From positions 1 through 64,000 of the forward strand of contig LMZR01000048.1 of NCBI GenBank assembly GCA_001567105.1: a DNA stretch of 64,000 bases, written 5' to 3'. The notes beneath the pieces were generated by a model that saw only the letters and a program-made list of their open reading frames with translations, made no database searches and was not told the DNA's origin. The position numbers and the translations under genes are program-made. This document shows positions 44,423-53,248 of the stretch, one piece after another. The stretch comes from Chloroflexi bacterium OLB14 (GTDB lineage Bacteria > Chloroflexota > Anaerolineae > Anaerolineales > Villigracilaceae). Every line of letters begins with the position of its first letter. Position 1 is the first letter of the stretch.

Positions 44423-44830
44423 TTAATGGGCCTCAAGCCAATCAATAAATTCACGCCCTGAAATGATTGGAATAGAACGAAATTCTTTGAGTCCAAGCAA
44501 ATGTTTATCACCACTGACAATGTAATCCACTTTGCCAGCAATTGCTGCTTCAAGAAATTTATCATCTTTTGGGTCGTCTTTGATAAAACGAATCTGTTCT
44601 TCAGGAACAACAAATTCAGAAAACTGATAAATATATCTGGTGATTTTATCTATTGTCTCTTGGGTTAATTCAAATTTGGGGCGATTTAATACTTCAAAAT
44701 ATTCACTGACAATATCTGTTGTAACAACCACTATAAATTTTTCTTTATCCCACTTCTCTAAAACTAAAACCAGCGCGCCACCCAACACGCTGGAAATCAG
44801 GATATTTGTATCCAAAACTACTCGTTTCAT
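44423..44830 (-). CDS. PIN-domain ribonuclease toxin
   Basis: A 135-residue PIN-domain protein of the COG1569 / VapC-like type. The acidic residues that bind metal are visible: Asp in VVLDTNILISS (about residue 7), Glu in DIVSEYFEVL (about 40), Asp in DDPKDDKFLEAAI (about 89) and Asp in YIVSGDKHLL (about 108). Such toxins cleave RNA when freed from the antitoxin. It overlaps the upstream antitoxin gene by 4 bases (ATGA), the usual sign of coupled translation of a toxin-antitoxin pair. The target is unknown. Confidence 0.85.
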   Translation of the reverse strand: MKRVVLDTNILISSVLGGALVLVLEKWDKEKFIVVVTTDIVSEYFEVLNRPKFELTQETIDKITRYIYQFSEFVVPEEQIRFIKDDPKDDKFLEAAIAGKVDYIVSGDKHLLGLKEFRSIPIISGREFIDWLEAH

Positions 44831-45057
44831 TTGCCCTCTCGCACAGCACGAATTTCATCGTTTATATCTTCGTCCGTAATGTTTAATCGTTTTGCTGTAG
44901 CGCGAGCATCTGCTAAGGCTTCTTGAAAATCCTTTTTTATTTTTTCTTCATCAGGTAGGCTGATTTTTAGAAAACGCACAAATGCTAACACATCAGCCTG
45001 ACGAGATTCAGGTAAAGTAGAAACTTCTTTTAAGAGCATTTGTTCAAAATCAGTCAT
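44827..45057 (-). CDS. Antitoxin of the PIN toxin pair
   Basis: A 76-residue acidic helical protein (MTDFEQMLLKEVSTLPESRQADVLAFVRFL...) of the DUF2281/VapB-like type that usually precedes COG1569 PIN toxins. The N-terminal helix pair (residues 3-32) resembles the dimerisation part; the C-terminal half (EEKIKKDFQEALADARATAKRLNITDEDINDEIRAVREGK) would wrap the toxin. The stop overlaps the toxin start by 4 bases. GGAGATG lies before the ATG. Such pairs are usually autoregulated; no operator palindrome is clear. Confidence 0.75.
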   Translation of the reverse strand: MTDFEQMLLKEVSTLPESRQADVLAFVRFLKISLPDEEKIKKDFQEALADARATAKRLNITDEDINDEIRAVREGK

Positions 45058-45117
45058 GGTACATCTCCTACAATATTATACAACTTTTCTTTATAACTTA
45101 TTTTGTTGATATAAATT

Positions 45118-45264
45118 GACCTCTCCCCAACCCCTCTACCATTTCATGGCACGCGTCCAAATGGAGAGGGGCTTTTGTTGCGTGATGATTTTGTTAATCT
45201 ATAAAACATAACTGATGATTAGCAAATCACCAAGTCCCTCCCCTAAAGGAGAGGCTAGGAGGGG
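45118..45264. repeat. Repeat A and repeat B side by side, without the DUF559 gene
   Basis: Repeat A (45118-45172) matches 32409-32463; repeat B (45217-45264) matches 31974-32022. They are separated here by about 45 AT-rich bases in which AAACATAA resembles the sequence before repeat B at 31960. The order is A then B, the reverse of their positions around DUF559. Confidence 0.8.
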
Positions 45265-45269
45265 CAAAA

Positions 45270-45302
45270 AAAAGAGCCTCCCAAATTTCAGGAGGCTCTT
45301 TT
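45270..45302 (-). terminator. Rho-independent terminator of ftsH
   Basis: The stem AAAAGAGCCTCC / GGAGGCTCTTTT has a 9-base loop and is followed by an A-run on the plus strand (T-run on the minus strand). Confidence 0.85.
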
Positions 45303-45310
45303 CATATTTA

Positions 45311-47188
45311 TTATTTACCCGCCAACACAGGTTGTGGTGTGCCTGTCTTTTTCTTTACAGGCGGAGGGAAAATCGCTTCAAATTCTTCGCGGTTGATAGA
45401 TTCTACTTCAATCAATTTTTGGGCAACGGCATCTAATTGTTTGCGATATTTCTTCACTAAAGTTTTTGCGCTCTTATAGGCATCTTCTACAAGTTTGCGA
45501 ACTTCACGGTCAATTTGTTCGGCAACGGCTTCGGAGTAATCTCGTTGTTCTGAAATTTCACGTCCGAGGAAAATCATCTCTTCTTTTTGACCATACACCA
45601 TCGTACCCATTTCAGCACTCATGCCCAAACGAGTGACCATAGTGCGGGCAATGCGCGTTACATTTTGTAAGTCGTTGGAGGCGCCAGAGGTAAAGTCATC
45701 AAAGACTAATTCTTCGGCAACGCGCCCGCCCAAGAAGATGACTAATTCCGAAAGCAATTTCTTGCGAGAATGTAACATGCGTTCTTCGTCGGGGCGAAGC
45801 CATGTGACACCACCTGCTTGACCACGTCCAACGATAGTCACTTTTTGGACAGGATCCGCTTCAGGCGTGGCATTGGCTACAATGGCATGACCAGCTTCAT
45901 GATAGGCAATGATGCGTTTTTCTTCATCAGAAATTAAACGGGATTTTTTCTCAGGTCCCATCACCACGCGTTCAATGGCTTCATTTAATTCATCCTGACC
46001 AATTGCTTTTTTGTTACGGCGGGCAGAAAGGATTGCGGCTTCATTGACTAAGTTTTCCAAATCGGCGCCTGCAAAGCCTGGTGTTCCACGTGCAATTGAA
46101 GCCAAGTCACTGCTTGCTTCCAATGGCTTGCCTTTGACGTGTACCTTAAGAATAGCTTCACGACCTTTTACATCGGGTCTATCTAAAGTAACGCGGCGGT
46201 CAAAGCGACCAGGACGTAGCAAGGCTGGATCTAAAATATCAGGTCTATTTGTGGCGGCGATGATGATGACATTTGTATCGGTATCAAAACCATCCATTTC
46301 AACCAACATTTGATTTAAGGTTTGCTCACGTTCATCATGTGAACCACCAAGCCCTGCTCCACGTTGACGCCCCACAGCATCAATTTCATCAACAAAGATA
46401 ATACATGGGCTGTGGCGTTTGGCTTGGTCAAACAAATCACGCACACGGCTAGCACCCACACCCACAAACATTTCTACAAATTCAGAACCAGAGATGGAGA
46501 AGAAGGGCACGCCTGCTTCACCAGAAACTGCTTTTGCCATTAAGGTCTTACCAGTTCCAGGAGGACCGACCAATAAAACGCCTTTCGGAATTCTGGCACC
46601 AAGTTGAATAAATTTTTGAGGCTCTTTCAAAAACTCAACCACTTCGGCAAGTTCTTGTTTGGCTTCTTCAGCCCCAGCCACATCATTAAATGTAACAGTT
46701 GGGTGTTCGCCACTAAACATGCGGGCGCGACTTTTTCCGAAAGACATAGCGGCATTATTACTACCTTGCGCCTGACGGAAAATAAACCACAGCACGCCTC
46801 CCATTAAAAGAAAAGGCAAAATATAAACTAAGAGAGTGCCAAAGCTAGTCCACACAGATGGCTCTCTTACTTCCACATCTACAGTAGCCAATTGCTCAGT
46901 TGAAACACCAAAGCTTCTCAACTGCTCCACCAAAGTTGTATTTGGCTCTTTACGAGATTCAGATTCAGTGCCATTCGTCATAATGACCCGAATTTTATCG
47001 TTCTCAGTCTCAACTACAATTCGAGAAACCTGACCAGCCTGCACCTGTTGCGCCACATGGCTAATGGTCAAAGCTTCTGTCGAAGCAGAATCTTTCCCTA
47101 GCCCAAAATATAAAATGGCACCGATTGCAACAATCAAAAGAAAATACACAAAAAACGATGAGCTACGCGAATTCACAGAATCCTCCAA
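45311..47188 (-). CDS. ftsH: ATP-dependent zinc metalloprotease FtsH
   Basis: A membrane-bound AAA protease that degrades misfolded membrane proteins and some regulators. The 625-residue product has two transmembrane segments (about 12-30 and 115-135) around an extracytoplasmic domain, Walker A GPPGTGKT (about 203-210), Walker [14 protein letters not shown], the SRH segment [20 protein letters not shown] and the zinc site HEAGH (about 432-436), with a downstream Asp ligand. The C-terminal tail is short ([16 protein letters not shown]). It lies between the antitoxin region and an exonuclease III remnant, and ends at a strong terminator. Identification is secure. Confidence 0.97.
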   Translation of the reverse strand: MEDSVNSRSSSFFVYFLLIVAIGAILYFGLGKDSASTEALTISHVAQQVQAGQVSRIVVETENDKIRVIMTNGTESESRKEPNTTLVEQLRSFGVSTEQLATVDVEVREPSVWTSFGTLLVYILPFLLMGGVLWFIFRQAQGSNNAAMSFGKSRARMFSGEHPTVTFNDVAGAEEAKQELAEVVEFLKEPQKFIQLGARIPKGVLLVGPPGTGKTLMAKAVSGEAGVPFFSISGSEFVEMFVGVGASRVRDLFDQAKRHSPCIIFVDEIDAVGRQRGAGLGGSHDEREQTLNQMLVEMDGFDTDTNVIIIAATNRPDILDPALLRPGRFDRRVTLDRPDVKGREAILKVHVKGKPLEASSDLASIARGTPGFAGADLENLVNEAAILSARRNKKAIGQDELNEAIERVVMGPEKKSRLISDEEKRIIAYHEAGHAIVANATPEADPVQKVTIVGRGQAGGVTWLRPDEERMLHSRKKLLSELVIFLGGRVAEELVFDDFTSGASNDLQNVTRIARTMVTRLGMSAEMGTMVYGQKEEMIFLGREISEQRDYSEAVAEQIDREVRKLVEDAYKSAKTLVKKYRKQLDAVAQKLIEVESINREEFEAIFPPPVKKKTGTPQPVLAGK

Positions 47189-47413
47189 AATTTTCTAACA
47201 GGCACAGATTATACCAAGTCACTACTTTTAATATCAGCCCCTGCAAAATATTTATATGATTCTCTAATATGCCCCTCACCTCGCCTCTGACCTAGCCTGT
47301 GCTTGGTGCTTGTCTCCCCAACCTTTTGCCTGTGAGACGAATTGATGTGCTTGCCTTACAACAAAACCAACTCCACAGGGCAAAAAGCCCGATGTGTTTT
47401 TATTCTGGTTAGT
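47189..47413. other. Decayed sequence downstream of the exonuclease III remnant
   Basis: After the last exonuclease-like residues at 47414, a 40-odd-residue frame (NKNTSGFLPCGVGF...QAKGWGDKHQAQARSEAR) runs on the minus strand but does not resemble exonuclease III. It is probably unrelated or repeat-derived sequence. No independent gene is seen. Confidence 0.4.
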
Positions 47414-47676
47414 ATTCTTCACTTCTTGCAAACAAACTGCATCGGGGTTTGCATTAAATGCCCAAGCCAAAGCATTTTTATTTAACACAGATCGAATCCC
47501 GTTCACATTCCAGGGAGTGGCGAAAAGGGAAAGTAAAAAAACAATCACCACAGAGAACACAGAGTCCACAGAGGTTTTTATAAGGTTTTCTCTGTGATCT
47601 TCGTGGTCTCTGTGATTAAATCTTTTAGATTACCTTCTTTATTAGCCACTCTCACATTCCAAGTAATAATTTTCAT
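47414..47676 (-). pseudogene. xthA: Exonuclease III N-terminal remnant split by a MITE-like insertion
   Basis: From ATG 47676 the minus strand reads MKIITWNV, the standard opening of exonuclease III (normally about 255 residues). Then about 149 bases of foreign sequence follow, and the family sequence resumes as WNVNGIRSVLNKNALAWAFN and continues to AVCLQEVKN at 47414. The Asn of WNVNG and the Glu of LQEVK are the expected metal-site residues. Everything after that is missing. The frame is broken both by the insertion and by the loss of the 3' part, so no enzyme can be made. Confidence 0.8.
47503..47661. mobile_element. MITE-like element with 10-bp target duplication and imperfect terminal inverted repeats
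   Basis: The element at 47513-47651 is flanked by identical direct repeats TCACATTCCA (47503-47512 and 47652-47661). Its ends are imperfect inverted repeats: GAGTGGCGAAAAGGGAAAGT and, reverse-complemented, GAGTGGCTAATAAAGAAGGT (17 of the first 22 positions agree). It contains CACAGAGAACACAGAG words and their complement, so it folds on itself. It encodes no transposase, so a trans-acting enzyme would be needed. Confidence 0.7.
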
Positions 47677-47702
47677 AGGTGTTTTATGGTAAACTTCATT
47701 TT

Positions 47703-48086
47703 ATGGAACAAACTGCACTAAAAAGAATTTTGTGCATTGAAGATGAAACTGAAATGATTGATCTCATTCGGTTAATTCTTAGTCGCAAAGGTTATGATGT
47801 GCAAGGCGCAACAGGTGGTATTGAAGGCATAAAACAAGTGCGCCAAACCAAACCTGATTTGGTCTTGCTGGATTTGATGATGCCCGATATGGATGGTTGG
47901 GAAGTATATCAACAAATGAAAGCCGACCCAGCCACGCGTGATATTCCCGTTATCGTCGTCACTGCCAAAGCACAAAATATTGATAAAGTGCTCGGCTTAC
48001 ACATTGCCAAAGTGGATGATTACATCGCCAAGCCATTCAGCCCACAAGAACTACTTGATAGTGTTGAAAAAGTTTTCAAAAAATAA
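47703..48086 (+). CDS. Single-domain response regulator (receiver only)
   Basis: From ATG 47703 the product is 127 residues with one receiver domain and no output domain. It has ILCIEDETEM near the start, the phospho-acceptor Asp in LVLLDLMMPDMDGWE (about residue 54), Thr/Ala in VIVVTAKAQ and Lys in YIAKPFSPQEL. A longer frame from 47679 is possible but has no ribosome site. It is divergent from the exonuclease remnant and 28 bases upstream of the DUF192 gene, so it may be the first gene of that cluster. The kinase and the target are unknown. Confidence 0.9.
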   Translation: MEQTALKRILCIEDETEMIDLIRLILSRKGYDVQGATGGIEGIKQVRQTKPDLVLLDLMMPDMDGWEVYQQMKADPATRDIPVIVVTAKAQNIDKVLGLHIAKVDDYIAKPFSPQELLDSVEKVFKK

Positions 48087-48114
48087 TACAACACAACCAA
48101 TTCGCCTCTTCTCC

Positions 48115-48486
48115 ATGTCACGTTACATTTATATAAATAACTTAACAAAAAAACTAGATATGCCTGCCCGCGTGCAATATGCAGATGAATTTATGAGCAA
48201 ATTGCGTGGCTTGATGTTTCGCCCACGCCTCGAACCTGACTTCGGCTTGTTACTAGTCGGCGACAAAGATTCACGCCTCGACAGTTCGATTCACATGTTC
48301 TTCGTCTCGTTTGATTTAGCCGTGTTTTGGATTAATTCTGATATGCAAATCGTTGACAAAGTAATTGCTAAATCATGGAAGCCTGCTTACTTCCCCAAAG
48401 CCGATGCAAAATATACTTTAGAAATTCATCCCAACCGTTTTAATGATTATGAAATTGGGGATAAAGTTGAGTTTGTAAATGCCTAA
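48115..48486 (+). CDS. DUF192 family protein
   Basis: From ATG 48115 the product is 123 residues: ARVQYADEFMSKLRGLMFRPRLEPDFGLLL, the family's conserved SIHMFFVSFDLAVFWINSDMQIVDKVIAKSWK and FEINPNRFNDYEIGDKVEF-like ending. DUF192 proteins are small, mostly beta, and often near envelope or signalling genes; their biochemical role is not established. No signal peptide is seen in this copy. The stop overlaps the ATG of the LysM-M23 gene (48479). It follows a receiver gene closely. Confidence 0.85.
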   Translation: MSRYIYINNLTKKLDMPARVQYADEFMSKLRGLMFRPRLEPDFGLLLVGDKDSRLDSSIHMFFVSFDLAVFWINSDMQIVDKVIAKSWKPAYFPKADAKYTLEIHPNRFNDYEIGDKVEFVNA

Positions 48487-49901
48487 TTTTTTTTTTCACA
48501 CAAAAGTTTAGAAACCTTTACTTTCTTTTTTTAATTATCTTACTACTTCCCTTTCAAGCCACCCAAGCCCAAGAAGATTCAAACCCTATTTATATCGTTC
48601 AATCAGGTGATAGCCTTTCATCCATTGCCTCACGCTTCAACGTAAGCTTAAATGAATTAATGGTAGCAAACAACATCACAGACCCTAATCAGCTAAACGT
48701 AGGTCAGCAATTAATCATTCCAGGTCTAGAAGGTGTTACTGGAATACTAAACACCCGCTTCATTAACTTCGGCGATTCATACCGTAGTTTAATTCGCCAG
48801 ACACAAGTAGCAGAAAACTTATTCAAACGCCTCAATCATGTCGTCAGCCCTAGTGAATTTTACGTCGGCGTAAACATGATTATCCCTGAACAACAAGAAA
48901 ACCCAAACCAAAAAAGAATCTCACCACAAATTGGTGAAACACTTTTAGAGTTAGCCATCAAAAACAACACCAGCGTTTGGTCACTCAAACAAATCAACCA
49001 GCTCAACGGCACATGGGCAAGCATCCCTAACGATACTTTATTTGCCCCAGGACAAGCCGATGGCAACATCAGTGGCTTACCCTCTGCCTTCACCTCAGCC
49101 GAAATTAGAGATTTACCCATCAAACAAGGTGGCACAGGCGTCATCAAAGTAACCACTCAACCAGATGTAAAACTTAGTGGCTTACTAATTGACCACCCAC
49201 TACATTTCTTCAACGATGAAAACGGCCATCAAATCGCACTACAAGGCGTTCACGCCTTACTAGAACCAGGCGTTTACCCCTTACGCTTAGATGCCACACT
49301 CCCCGATGGCAGTACACAATCATATCAACAATTAATTTTAATCATCTCAGGCAACTACCCCGAAGACCCCCTCCTATATGTAGACCCTGCCACCATTGAC
49401 CCTGCCTCCACAGAACCAGAAATGCAAGAACTACTCAAAATCACCGCACCCGCCACCGCAACAAAATATTGGAATGGTACTTTTATTTCACCCGCTAGCG
49501 CCTATGCCGAATCCACCTACTTCACCTCACGCTACGGCAACCGGCGCACATACATCGGGCAAGGTAGTGGCTTAACAATTGACGGCTTTCATTCTGGCTT
49601 AGATTTTGGCGGCGGCGATGGCTTAGCAATCACCGCCCCTGCCGCAGGTATAGTAGTTTACACTGGCTTATGGACAGTACGTGGCAACGCCACAATCATA
49701 GATCACGGCTGGGGAGTATACAGCGGCTTCTGGCACCAATCCCAAATTCAAGTTAACGTCGGCGACGCGATAGAACAAAATCAAATCATCGGCTTAGTTG
49801 GCGGAACAGGTCGCGTAACAGGCGCACATCTACATTGGGAAGTCTGGGTTAATGGCATCCAAGTAGACCCACTTGATTGGCTGATTCAACCCTACCCATA
49901 A
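48479..49901 (+). CDS. Secreted LysM-M23 peptidoglycan endopeptidase, frameshifted in a T10 run
   Basis: From ATG 48479, overlapping the DUF192 stop, the frame reads MPNFFF and then stops. Reading T9 instead of T10 at 48487-48496 restores MPNFFFTQKFRNLYFLFLII, a plausible signal peptide ending QATQA, followed by a LysM domain (YIVQSGDSLSSIASRFNVSLNEL) that binds peptidoglycan. The rest is open from there to 49901. Two further LysM-like or beta segments follow, then an M23 (LytM) zinc peptidase: HSGLDFGGGDG with metal-binding His and Asp, and HLHWEVWVNG near the end. The repaired protein is about 474 residues. It cuts peptide cross-bridges in the wall. Confidence 0.85.
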
Positions 49902-49998
49902 CAACACGCTTCATTACTAGACTTTTAGCTGTTACCGTCCATCTAATTAATTCTTATCTGACATTGCACATCATCTACGAATATGTTAAACTCCCGCT

Positions 49999-50490
49999 AT
50001 GAATAACCTTGTCAACTTTCTAAAACAATCCGACATTTTTTATCAATTTACACCAACCCAACTAGAGTTGGTAGCAAACTTATGTCAGGAACTAATTTTT
50101 AATGATGGCGATACTATCTTTCAAGAAAATAGTAGTAGCAAAGAGTTATATATCATTGTACAAGGTGAAGTAGATATCGTCATCAGCCGTAGCGTTACCG
50201 GACAGTTAAGAAAAAACGAAAACCCTGTAGCACGTTTACGTCGCGGACAATCTTTTGGCGAAGTAGCATTAGTTGATGAAGGTTTACGTTCTGCTTCTGC
50301 CCGTGCCGCCCAAAAAGATACTCGCCTTTTACTCATCCCTCGTGACAAAATCATCATGTTATGCGAAACCTACCCACAACTTGGTTATCGCCTCATGTAC
50401 AACTTAGCGGCTGATTTAGCCATGAAAATTAGAAATACAGATTTAAGAATTCGCGAACAATTGTTATACAAACCCAACGAAGCCAAATAA
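49999..50490 (+). CDS. Cyclic-nucleotide-binding domain protein without a DNA-binding domain
   Basis: A 163-residue protein with one cNMP/Crp-type beta-roll: FYQFTPTQLELVANLCQELIFNDGDTIFQENSSSKELYIIVQGEVDIV, then FGEVALVDEGLRSASARA, the phosphate-binding cassette form (GE-AL-RSASA), and a C-terminal helix. No helix-turn-helix follows, so it is not a Crp-type transcription factor. It may sense a nucleotide or act as a scaffold. It lies 97 bases after the LysM-M23 gene on the same strand. Confidence 0.85.
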   Translation: MNNLVNFLKQSDIFYQFTPTQLELVANLCQELIFNDGDTIFQENSSSKELYIIVQGEVDIVISRSVTGQLRKNENPVARLRRGQSFGEVALVDEGLRSASARAAQKDTRLLLIPRDKIIMLCETYPQLGYRLMYNLAADLAMKIRNTDLRIREQLLYKPNEAK

Positions 50491-50496
50491 CAATAA

Positions 50497-50548
50497 TAAA
50501 TTGCTGTTCTTTACAATAACAAAATTAATTTTATAAAAACAGCAATAA
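50497..50548. repeat. Inverted repeat TTGCTGTT / AACAGCAA
   Basis: Eight-base arms in AT-rich sequence between the cNMP-binding gene and the liv operon, just upstream of its promoter. It could be a weak terminator or a regulator site. Confidence 0.4.
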
Positions 50549-50553
50549 ATTAC

Positions 50554-50582
50554 TTGACCGAAGATAAAAACCGCCGTATTAT
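50554..50582 (+). promoter_or_regulatory. Promoter of the liv operon
   Basis: TTGACC (50554-50559) and TATTAT (50577-50582) are spaced by 17 bases, leaving a leader of about 180 bases before livK. The leader contains AAAGGAGGTGGT (about 50680-50690) and a small hairpin near 50730 (CCCGCATACGCGGG), which might be regulatory. Confidence 0.65.
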
Positions 50583-50770
50583 TAACGTTTAAGAAATTTA
50601 ACGCCAAAAGAGAAAGTTGCAAACCCATAATTCAATATAATTAATGGTTTTGTTTACTCAAATTTCCTTCTAAAGGAGGTGGTGCCGACTTTGTAAGATT
50701 GGTCACCAAAATTTGTACCCACCCGCATACGCGGGAATTAGATTAAACAACTTTTCGGAGGAGTAAGAAA

Positions 50771-52093
50771 ATGAATAAGCGTTTATTCGCTTTATTGTCC
50801 CTTTTGGTAATTGCCAGCATGGCACTTGCCGCTTGTGGTGGCACCCCTGCCACCGAAGAACCTGCCGCTACAGATGCCCCTGCCGCAACTGATGCCCCTG
50901 CCGCAACTGACGCCCCTGCTGCATACGAATGTACAGATGCACTTGGCTGTGTCAAAATTGCCGCAGGTGAACCTGTTCACATTGCTTATTGGGGTGTTCT
51001 CTCAGGCGCTGATGGCTCCTTAGGTGAAGATTCCAAACGTGGCGTTGAAATTGCTATTGACGACATGGGTGGCAAATTCATGGATCATGACATCTTGTTA
51101 ACCACAGAAGATGCTCTTTGTACTCCTGAAGGTGGTGCAACCGCCGCCGCCAAATTAGCAACCGATTCTTCACTCGTTGCTCTTATTGGTTCATCCTGCT
51201 CAGATGAAACCGTTGGTGGTATTGCTGCTATCAGCAATGCTGGTTTAACAACCATTTCCCCATCCAACACCCGCCCAGCCCTCACCGCACCAGACCGCGG
51301 TCCAGACTACGCTGGTTACCTCCGCACCGCCCATAGCGATGCCTTCCAAGGTAAAGCCGTAGCCGAATTTGCTTACAATGTTCTCGGTGTTCGCAAAGCC
51401 GCAACCATTCATGATGGTTCTGCTTATGCTCAAGCCTTACAACAAGTGTTTGCAGATGAATTCGCCGCTCTTGGTGGTGAAATCGTTGCTCAAGAAGCAG
51501 TTGCTAAAGATGCAACCGATATGCGCCCAGTATTAACCTCTATTGCCGCAAAAAGCCCTGAGTTCATTTACTACCCAGTGTTTGTTGCCGCTGGTGGTTA
51601 CATCACCGCTCAAATTCGCGAAATTGCCGGTCTTGAAAACGTAAAGATGGCTGGTTCTGATGGTATCTTTACCCCAGACTTCGTAACCGCCGCTGGTCCT
51701 AACGTCCAAGGCATGTACCTCTCCAGCCCAGACTTCAGCGCCTTTGCTTCCGGTTATGCTTCCTTCGTTGAAAAACACAACGCCAAATATGGTGAAGCAC
51801 CACTCTCAATCTTCCATGCACATGCTTATGACGCAGCCAACATTATCTTTGCCGCTTTAGCAAAAGTAGCTGTTGTAGATGCCGATGGCACTATGTATGT
51901 ACCTCGCCAAGCCTTACGTGACGCTATTTACGCCACAACTGACTTCCAAGGCATTACAGGTGTACTCTCCTGCTCTGCCTCAGGCGACTGCGGTGCCCCT
52001 GTGATTGCAGTCTATGAAGTAGTCAACTCTGACCCCGCTTCATGGAATCCACAAGACGCCACCAACCCAAATCCAAAGAAGATTTACCCGTAA
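50771..52093 (+). CDS. livK: Branched-chain amino-acid-type ABC transporter substrate-binding lipoprotein
   Basis: The extracytoplasmic receptor of a Liv/Hmg-type (HAAT) ABC transporter. The 440-residue product has a lipoprotein signal with lipobox ALAAC (Cys about residue 21), a repeat linker TDAPAATDAPAATDAPA, then a peripheral-binding fold: VHIAYWGVLSGADGSLGEDSKRGVEIAIDDMGG, the ligand-loop LIGSSCSDETVGGIAAISNAGLTTISPSNT, and MAGSDGIFTPDFV. The ligand may be amino acids or related compounds; sequence alone does not decide. GGAGGAG lies before the ATG. The hairpin after the stop may raise its expression above that of the downstream genes. Confidence 0.95.
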   Translation: MNKRLFALLSLLVIASMALAACGGTPATEEPAATDAPAATDAPAATDAPAAYECTDALGCVKIAAGEPVHIAYWGVLSGADGSLGEDSKRGVEIAIDDMGGKFMDHDILLTTEDALCTPEGGATAAAKLATDSSLVALIGSSCSDETVGGIAAISNAGLTTISPSNTRPALTAPDRGPDYAGYLRTAHSDAFQGKAVAEFAYNVLGVRKAATIHDGSAYAQALQQVFADEFAALGGEIVAQEAVAKDATDMRPVLTSIAAKSPEFIYYPVFVAAGGYITAQIREIAGLENVKMAGSDGIFTPDFVTAAGPNVQGMYLSSPDFSAFASGYASFVEKHNAKYGEAPLSIFHAHAYDAANIIFAALAKVAVVDADGTMYVPRQALRDAIYATTDFQGITGVLSCSASGDCGAPVIAVYEVVNSDPASWNPQDATNPNPKKIYP

Positions 52094-52109
52094 GTCAATA
52101 TGCACGAAA

Positions 52110-52139
52110 AACAGGGACGGGCAAATGCCCGTCCCTGTT
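52110..52139 (+). terminator. Strong hairpin between livK and livH
   Basis: A 14-bp perfect stem, AACAGGGACGGGCA / TGCCCGTCCCTGTT, with a 2-base loop. No T-tract follows, so it is more likely an mRNA-stabilising or partially attenuating hairpin that sets high livK and lower livHMGF levels. Confidence 0.6.
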
Positions 52140-52169
52140 CCCATTTATCAGTAATGGAGGAGATGCACT

Positions 52170-53237
52170 ATGCGTGCTACTTTTAGTGAAAGATTAGTTG
52201 ACTTAGCAGTCAATATTTTTTTATGGGGCTTCAGAATCCTAATTGTTGCAATCATTATTATCGGTACTTTTTTTACCATACGTGAAGGCAAATACACCAG
52301 TGAACAATGGATTGACTTTATCGTTTTTGGTATTTCACAAGGTAGCATTTACGCCATGATTGCACTTGGCTACACCATGGTCTATGGGATTTTACGTATG
52401 ATCAATTTTGCTCATGGTGATATCTTCATGACAGGTGCATTCGGAGCTTACTTCACAGCCACGTGGTTAACCAAAGCAGGCTTTGTAGATGCCAACCCCT
52501 TCCTCGGCTTACTCATCCCCATCCTAGTTGCCATGGCTGTTTCAACCTTAATAGCAGTCCTTGTTGAACGCATAGCCTACCGCCCACTACGTGGAGCCCC
52601 TCAACTCGTCCCATTAATTAGCGCCATTGGTGCCTCATTCTTCCTAGAATACGCCTTTCGCGGATTTTTCGGACCAGGCAAATACGCCTACCCACCCATC
52701 AAAGCCCTTGAAGGCACATGGGAAATCTTTGGCATTGGCATCCTAAAAGTACAAGTTGTTGTTGCTATCTCAGCATTTATTATGATGGCACTCTTATACT
52801 TTGTCGTTATGTACACCAAAATTGGAAAAGCCATGCGTGCCGTTTCCGAAAATAAAGACACCGCCGCACTCATGGGTATTGATGTCAATCGCATCATCGT
52901 CACCACCTTCGCAATTGGTGCCGCACTAGCAGGTGCCGCAGGCGTATTATTTGCACTCGTCTATCGTCAAGTAGATTTCTTCATGGGCTTCACTCCGGGC
53001 GTCAAAGCCTTCACAGCCGCCGTATTAGGAGGCATCGGAAACATCCCTGGAGCAATGGTAGGTGGACTTGTGCTCGGCGTATTCGAATCAGTTGGACCAT
53101 CCCTCTTCCTCGAAGGCTTAGGCATTACTCGCGCCTACCAACTAAAAGACGCCATCGCCTATACCATGCTCGTTATGATCTTACTCTTCCGCCCGCAAGG
53201 AATTTTGGGCGAAAGACTCTCTAAACAAAAAGCATAG
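52170..53237 (+). CDS. livH: Liv-type ABC transporter permease LivH
   Basis: One of two membrane permeases of the transporter. The 355-residue product is hydrophobic with about eight to nine helices. It contains LivH-type SLDFIVFGISQGSIYAMIALGYTMVYGILRMINFAHGD and a cytoplasmic loop (TKIGKAMRAVSENKDTAALMGIDVNRI) that contacts the ATPases. The N-terminal helix is extended compared with E. coli LivH (about 308 residues). GGAGGAG precedes the ATG. The livM ribosome site directly follows its stop. Confidence 0.93.
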   Translation: MRATFSERLVDLAVNIFLWGFRILIVAIIIIGTFFTIREGKYTSEQWIDFIVFGISQGSIYAMIALGYTMVYGILRMINFAHGDIFMTGAFGAYFTATWLTKAGFVDANPFLGLLIPILVAMAVSTLIAVLVERIAYRPLRGAPQLVPLISAIGASFFLEYAFRGFFGPGKYAYPPIKALEGTWEIFGIGILKVQVVVAISAFIMMALLYFVVMYTKIGKAMRAVSENKDTAALMGIDVNRIIVTTFAIGAALAGAAGVLFALVYRQVDFFMGFTPGVKAFTAAVLGGIGNIPGAMVGGLVLGVFESVGPSLFLEGLGITRAYQLKDAIAYTMLVMILLFRPQGILGERLSKQKA

Positions 53238-53248
53238 GAGGATAAAAA

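Noticed and set aside
47276..47569. Separate secreted protein starting MDSVFSVVIVFLLSLFAT
   Set aside because: Its apparent signal peptide is the translated MITE-like insertion; the following residues are exonuclease III.
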